Shown one piece after another: positions 12,944 to 16,140 of a DNA stretch of 16,140 nt. The DNA comes from JAYTJL01 sp043731125 (GTDB lineage Bacteria > Patescibacteriota > Saccharimonadia > Saccharimonadales > UBA10212). Numbering within the stretch: the stretch's first letter is position 1; each line of letters begins with the position of its first letter. The DNA is taken from positions 1 through 16,140 of the forward strand of contig JAYTJL010000068.1 in the NCBI GenBank assembly GCA_043731125.1, read 5' to 3'. The notes below the pieces were generated by a model. It saw only the letters and a list, made by a program, of their open reading frames with translations, did not search any database and was not told where the DNA came from. The position numbers were made by a program, and so were the translations under genes.

Positions 12944-14439
12944 AAATTTTCCTGAATGCTGAGATGCTCTACCGGTGCAAAGTCATCGGTTAGAACCTTA
13001 GAGTTGGTAAAGCTAGAAGGCTTATCTCTAGAGTGGAATATCCCAGCTCCTGACAATTTTAGGTTTGTATCTACGCTAGAATTTAATTTATCGACAGAGG
13101 CTATAAGGAGCAGGTTTTGAGTTATGCTTTTTGGGAAATTAGCATCTACCTGATAAAACGTTGCATTCTTAAAAACTGATTCGTAGGTGCTTGCTATTGC
13201 GCCTGATAACTTTGAACCTTTTCCATCAGCTGCTGAAATTACATTTAGCGCAACTACACCGTCTTGTGACAAATTTGATTTAACTTTTTCCACAGCCTGT
13301 TTAGTCATCAATTGAAACGGTGGGATAAATGAAGAAAATGCGTCTATGAAAATAAGATCATATTTTTCGTCTGAGTCGTTTAAGAACTGACGACCGTCTT
13401 GGTTGATAATGTTAAGATTTATTGGTTGGCGGAAGTTGAAATATTCCTTTCCAACTTTGGTTAGTGCTGGGTCGATTTCGACTACGTCAATCTTGGCATC
13501 AGGGTAGGCATTGGCCGCATATTCGGGAAAACTAAAGCTACCACCACCTATGATTAAAACGTTTTTAGCCTTAGGTTGAGATTTATAAACCTCAGCAAAG
13601 GCTCTGGTATAACTAAATACCAAGTCTTTGCTCCCGTCTTGGTATACACCTGATTGCCATGAGGCATTATCCGTTTGTAGTACTCTAATTGGTCGGTTGT
13701 CAAGGATTCTGTCATTAATTATTACCCGAGAATAAGCTGTATCTAGGTCATCAACAACCGACGCATTAGGAATAGTAGCATGGGGTGAATAAACAAGCAT
13801 TGAAAAAGCAAATAGAAGAAGCGGAAGACGGTAGAGCAGTGCAAACTTCAACGAAAGTATAAAGCTGGAAAGAATAATGCTGATACTTAGCCACGTCAAA
13901 ATATAGCGGCTACCTAGCACTGAAAACAGAAAGTAACCTGTTATAAATGTTCCAAATAATGATCCCAATGTACCGGCGGCACTAATGCGTGCCAAAGAAG
14001 AGCCACTTGAACTAAGTTTGGTAATACTTAGCCTGGCTAGGTAAGGTGCAATCATGCCTAATAAAAAAGTTGGAACGGTAAAAAGCAAAATGCTAGCTAG
14101 CAATGCTTGCCAACGAAGAGCCACGTTCATTTGAGATATGGCGTTTAGCACCCAGTCTTTTGATATGTTTACAATTATCAGAGCAAGCGCAGAACCAAGA
14201 AGTAGCCAAACAATATCATTAGTTGACTTACGGCGATCGGCTACTATTCCACCTACCGCATAACCTGCTGCTAGGGCTGCAAGAATGACTCCAATTACGC
14301 TTGTCCAGGTGTAAATTGTTGCACCTATATATGGAGCAACAATTCGAGAAGCAGTTAACTCATAAGACAATATTACCGCCCCAACAATAAAACTTACGAT
14401 TTCTAGTCGAAATTTCAGAAATATTCTTATAGCTTTCAT
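12940..14439 (-). CDS. Membrane-fused spermidine-synthase-like protein
   Basis: This 499-residue protein combines a polytopic N-terminal half with a C-terminal Rossmann methyltransferase-like domain. Residues about 12-218 contain roughly seven hydrophobic segments, with ELTASRIVAPYIGATIYTWTS (27-47) typical of this group. Residues about 230-450 match the spermidine synthase fold: NVLIIGGGSFSF (293-304), VVEIDP (319-324), QDGR (347-350) and YDLIFIDAFSS (360-370), with D366 at the catalytic Asp position. Soluble spermidine synthases lack the membrane half, so aminopropyl transfer is only presumed and the substrate is unknown. ATG lies 4 nt after the tRNA-Arg CCA end with no ribosome site, so the gene is probably expressed from the tRNA transcript. 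It converges with ndk. Confidence 0.88.
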   Translation of the reverse strand: MKAIRIFLKFRLEIVSFIVGAVILSYELTASRIVAPYIGATIYTWTSVIGVILAALAAGYAVGGIVADRRKSTNDIVWLLLGSALALIIVNISKDWVLNAISQMNVALRWQALLASILLFTVPTFLLGMIAPYLARLSITKLSSSGSSLARISAAGTLGSLFGTFITGYFLFSVLGSRYILTWLSISIILSSFILSLKFALLYRLPLLLFAFSMLVYSPHATIPNASVVDDLDTAYSRVIINDRILDNRPIRVLQTDNASWQSGVYQDGSKDLVFSYTRAFAEVYKSQPKAKNVLIIGGGSFSFPEYAANAYPDAKIDVVEIDPALTKVGKEYFNFRQPINLNIINQDGRQFLNDSDEKYDLIFIDAFSSFIPPFQLMTKQAVEKVKSNLSQDGVVALNVISAADGKGSKLSGAIASTYESVFKNATFYQVDANFPKSITQNLLLIASVDKLNSSVDTNLKLSGAGIFHSRDKPSSFTNSKVLTDDFAPVEHLSIQENF

Positions 14440-14443
14440 ATAT

Positions 14444-14519
14444 TGGTACCCCGGGTAGGAGTCGAACCTACAACCTTCTCCTTAGGACGGAGCTGCTCTA
14501 TCCATTGAGCTACCGGAGC
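14444..14519 (-). tRNA. tRNA-Arg (anticodon CCU), CCA encoded
   Basis: The minus strand folds as a cloverleaf: acceptor GCTCCGG with CCGGGGT (two G-U pairs), D arm GCTC-AATGGATA-GAGC, anticodon loop GTCCTAA giving CCU (reads AGG), T arm GTAGG-TTCGACT-CCTAC, discriminator A, and an encoded CCA. The body is 73 nt. G at position 32 and a G-A mismatch at the top of the anticodon stem (27-43) are slightly unusual. Confidence 0.93.
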
Positions 14520-14531
14520 ATAACAGAGGTG

Positions 14532-14540
14532 ATTATATCA
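14532..14540 (-). promoter_or_regulatory. Promoter of the tRNA-Arg transcript
   Basis: On the minus strand TGA followed by TATAAT (14532-14537) is an extended consensus -10, 12 nt before the tRNA 5' end. No convincing -35 was seen. It probably drives both the tRNA and the membrane-fused gene behind it. Confidence 0.65.
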
Positions 14541-14606
14541 CGGTACTGTTGACTAAAGTATCTTTTACCCTCAGTGGTCTTTAAATATCTTGGACGTTTT
14601 CTCCGA

Positions 14607-14635
14607 TTGACAGATAAGCATATACGGCTTAGCAT
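14607..14635 (+). promoter_or_regulatory. Promoter of the polysaccharide-lyase-like gene
   Basis: A perfect TTGACA (14607-14612), a 17-nt spacer and TAGCAT (14630-14635) form the strongest -35/-10 pair in the window. The start would be near 14642, leaving a leader of about 22 nt before ATG 14664. Confidence 0.75.
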
Positions 14636-14663
14636 TAACCTATACCATGACAGGCCAAAGGAA

Positions 14664-16140
14664 ATGTCTAAAAAACTAAAAACAATGTCCCTCGAACCAG
14701 CGGTCGAGCCGGTAGCTAAAATGAGCTTTTTCAAAAACGTAAAATTCTCTAGTCAGCAGGTTCTTGTTTTCACCTTGGTATTCGGAATTATTGGGGGTTT
14801 TGTTATATACAAGAGCTTTGCGGCAACCAGCCGTTACCTAGACATCAATTTTTGCAACGGGCAATATCAGCCGCTAAAAATAGTGTTTGAGTCGACGACA
14901 GTTGACTCACGCATTGAACCTTGGGGCGGTCTTAGTGCAAGCCAATATGATAATAATGGCATGTCGCAGGATCCTAATCAAAGAGTAAGTTTGCGAAATA
15001 CGCCAACATCACCCAACGGATGTCCTTGGGTCTCTAGGCAGGAAATACGAAGCACCGACGGACCGTGGAGTCCCGCAGCATCTACTCTTGATAAATCCTC
15101 AATTCGTAGTGATATCAACCAGACTTTGAACGGATCTTTCTCGGCGGGGCTAGAACGTTGGTTTGCCTACGATTATTATCTACCACTCAATCTCACGAAT
15201 TCACAAGGTGGTACGGATACTTTTAACCTTACAAATAGTTTTCACACACTTATGGACCTCCACGAGTCAACGTCTACTTCATATCAGACGTGGAATGTTC
15301 TTGATTTAGGAACCGTCCAGCCGACATCTGGAAATCCACGATACCTTGGCACAGACCTTTCGACACTCGGCAACAACAATCCCGCTGGTAATGATCATAA
15401 ACGTATCCCATGGCTACAACTAACAAACGCTGATGGCAGTAGAGTAGCGTCGGCTTATAACCGATGGCACCAGCTTGTTGTGGGTGTTAAGTTATCAGAC
15501 CAAGGGGTAGTTGGAAACAGTCCCGGCTGGATTGAAATCTGGCATAACGGAGTGAATGTCATGTCTCGCCAGTTAAGACCAACATTACTACCTGGCTCTA
15601 GTGGTGTCTGGCTACAGGCACAAAATTATCGACAGCATAATGCAACGTTTGTTTCAGGTACATCGTCTGTAATTTACTATGGCGGAATTCGAGCTGGTTA
15701 CACAAAAGCGGATGTAGATACTTCAACCTCACCAACCCCTCCACCTTCACCACCAGCTTCTGTAACGCTTAACAGTAGTATCAACAATGGTGCCACCGTA
15801 GCCAACGGAACTACCTGGACAGCCAGTCTAAGCGGTGCAACACCGACATCAATGGAATTCTGGGCAAATGGTACTAAACTCGCCACCGACACATCAGCAC
15901 CTTACTCAACTGTTATAAATCTGCCCACTGGTTCAAACCAACTAGGTTTGTGCTATACAGTTGACTCTTCCAGGACCTGTGGAGGAACAGGTGGCATCTT
16001 TGCCACCATTTCTGTTACAGTCGCCCCACCCCCTCCACCAACCCCAGCTCCCACAACGTCTCTGACGGCTTCACCCAGTTCGGTTGTCTCCGGAAGCAGC
16101 AGCACTCTAACCTGGAACAGCACTAATGCTACAGCCTGCA
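14664..16140 (+). CDS. Secreted polysaccharide-lyase-like protein with Ig-like repeats (partial, 3' end missing)
   Basis: The frame is open for 492 codons and leaves the window. A cytoplasmic N-terminus is followed by a hydrophobic segment (about 33-50) ending KSFAA, the form typical of secreted proteins of Saccharibacteria. Residues about 56-350 look like a jelly-roll polysaccharide lyase domain of the heparin lyase I/alginate lyase-like kind: RWHQLVVGVKLSD, GWIEIWHNGVNV, VWLQAQNYRQ and IYYGGIRAGYTKADVD. A Pro-rich linker leads to an Ig-like domain (about 365-450; SVTLNSSINNGATV, MEFWANGTKLATDTSAPYS), another Pro-rich linker, and an Ig-like module (SSSTLTWNSTNATAC) like that in the PilX-like protein. 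Its substrate is unknown. The assignment is from pattern memory and catalytic residues were not confirmed. AAAGGA lies only 1 nt before the ATG, so the start is uncertain; ATG 14685 is an alternative. Confidence 0.78.
   Translation, partial: MSKKLKTMSLEPAVEPVAKMSFFKNVKFSSQQVLVFTLVFGIIGGFVIYKSFAATSRYLDINFCNGQYQPLKIVFESTTVDSRIEPWGGLSASQYDNNGMSQDPNQRVSLRNTPTSPNGCPWVSRQEIRSTDGPWSPAASTLDKSSIRSDINQTLNGSFSAGLERWFAYDYYLPLNLTNSQGGTDTFNLTNSFHTLMDLHESTSTSYQTWNVLDLGTVQPTSGNPRYLGTDLSTLGNNNPAGNDHKRIPWLQLTNADGSRVASAYNRWHQLVVGVKLSDQGVVGNSPGWIEIWHNGVNVMSRQLRPTLLPGSSGVWLQAQNYRQHNATFVSGTSSVIYYGGIRAGYTKADVDTSTSPTPPPSPPASVTLNSSINNGATVANGTTWTASLSGATPTSMEFWANGTKLATDTSAPYSTVINLPTGSNQLGLCYTVDSSRTCGGTGGIFATISVTVAPPPPPTPAPTTSLTASPSSVVSGSSSTLTWNSTNATAC

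Noticed and set aside
14647..14679. Ten-codon upstream frame (MTGQRKCLKN) overlapping the start of the lyase-like gene
   Set aside because: It could be a leader peptide, since it starts close to the predicted transcript start, but nothing beyond position supports it.
1..16140. UGA read as glycine, as in some other CPR lineages
   Set aside because: pilB and the 4894 prepilin end naturally at TGA, and no frame here needs read-through.

Overview
The window reads as a chromosomal segment of a Candidate Phyla Radiation (Patescibacteria) bacterium, most likely a Saccharibacteria (TM7) relative. The signs are a type IV pilus cluster with prepilins of the GDTIVEV and EDGMASL kinds, secreted proteins with a KSFAA-type signal end, a long-form nucleoside diphosphate kinase, a Cas2-like/PaaX-like regulator with a hydrophobic N-terminus, and many starts lying 6-7 nt after a -10 element. 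UGA works as a stop (pilB and the 4894 gene end in TGA). The taxonomic call rests on recognised motifs only; no search was run.

Layout. 1-10214 (+) is the type IV pilus region: the 3' end of pilB, pilT, pilC, a pilin gene with its own promoter and terminator, the prepilin peptidase gene pilD, a four-helix-bundle protein gene, three minor prepilins (FimT/GspH-like, PilV/GspI-like, PilW-like), a long PilX-like prepilin with adhesin-type modules, and a single-pass membrane protein. PilB and PilT power assembly and retraction, PilC is the inner-membrane platform, PilD processes all the prepilins, and the minor prepilins probably form the tip that the PilX-like protein would crown. 10215-12259 holds a broken copy of a xer 3' end, a Cas2-like/PaaX-like regulator gene (-) surrounded by three copies of ATGCGATAGCAT, and a xerC/D recombinase gene (-). 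12260-12943 holds ndk (+) and a degenerate echo of its 3' end. 12940-14519 (-) holds a fused membrane/spermidine-synthase-like gene that starts 4 nt after tRNA-Arg(CCU). 14664-end (+) is a secreted polysaccharide-lyase-like protein with Ig-like repeats that runs out of the window.

The most unusual structure is a family of 7-bp tandem repeat tracts (CATCAGT, AACCAGT, AGTCCAA, AGTACTC and GTAAACA types) between the pilus genes and inside pilD. Most tracts have units in one orientation on the left and the reverse complement on the right, and several end in a short perfect or near-perfect hairpin. One such pair encloses the four-helix-bundle gene like a cargo. Two others appear empty and sit directly in front of pilT and pilC, with the Shine-Dalgarno sequence inside the terminal hairpin. 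A second notable theme is apparent leaderless transcription: six genes have a -10 element, usually with an extended TGn, ending 6-7 nt before the start codon.
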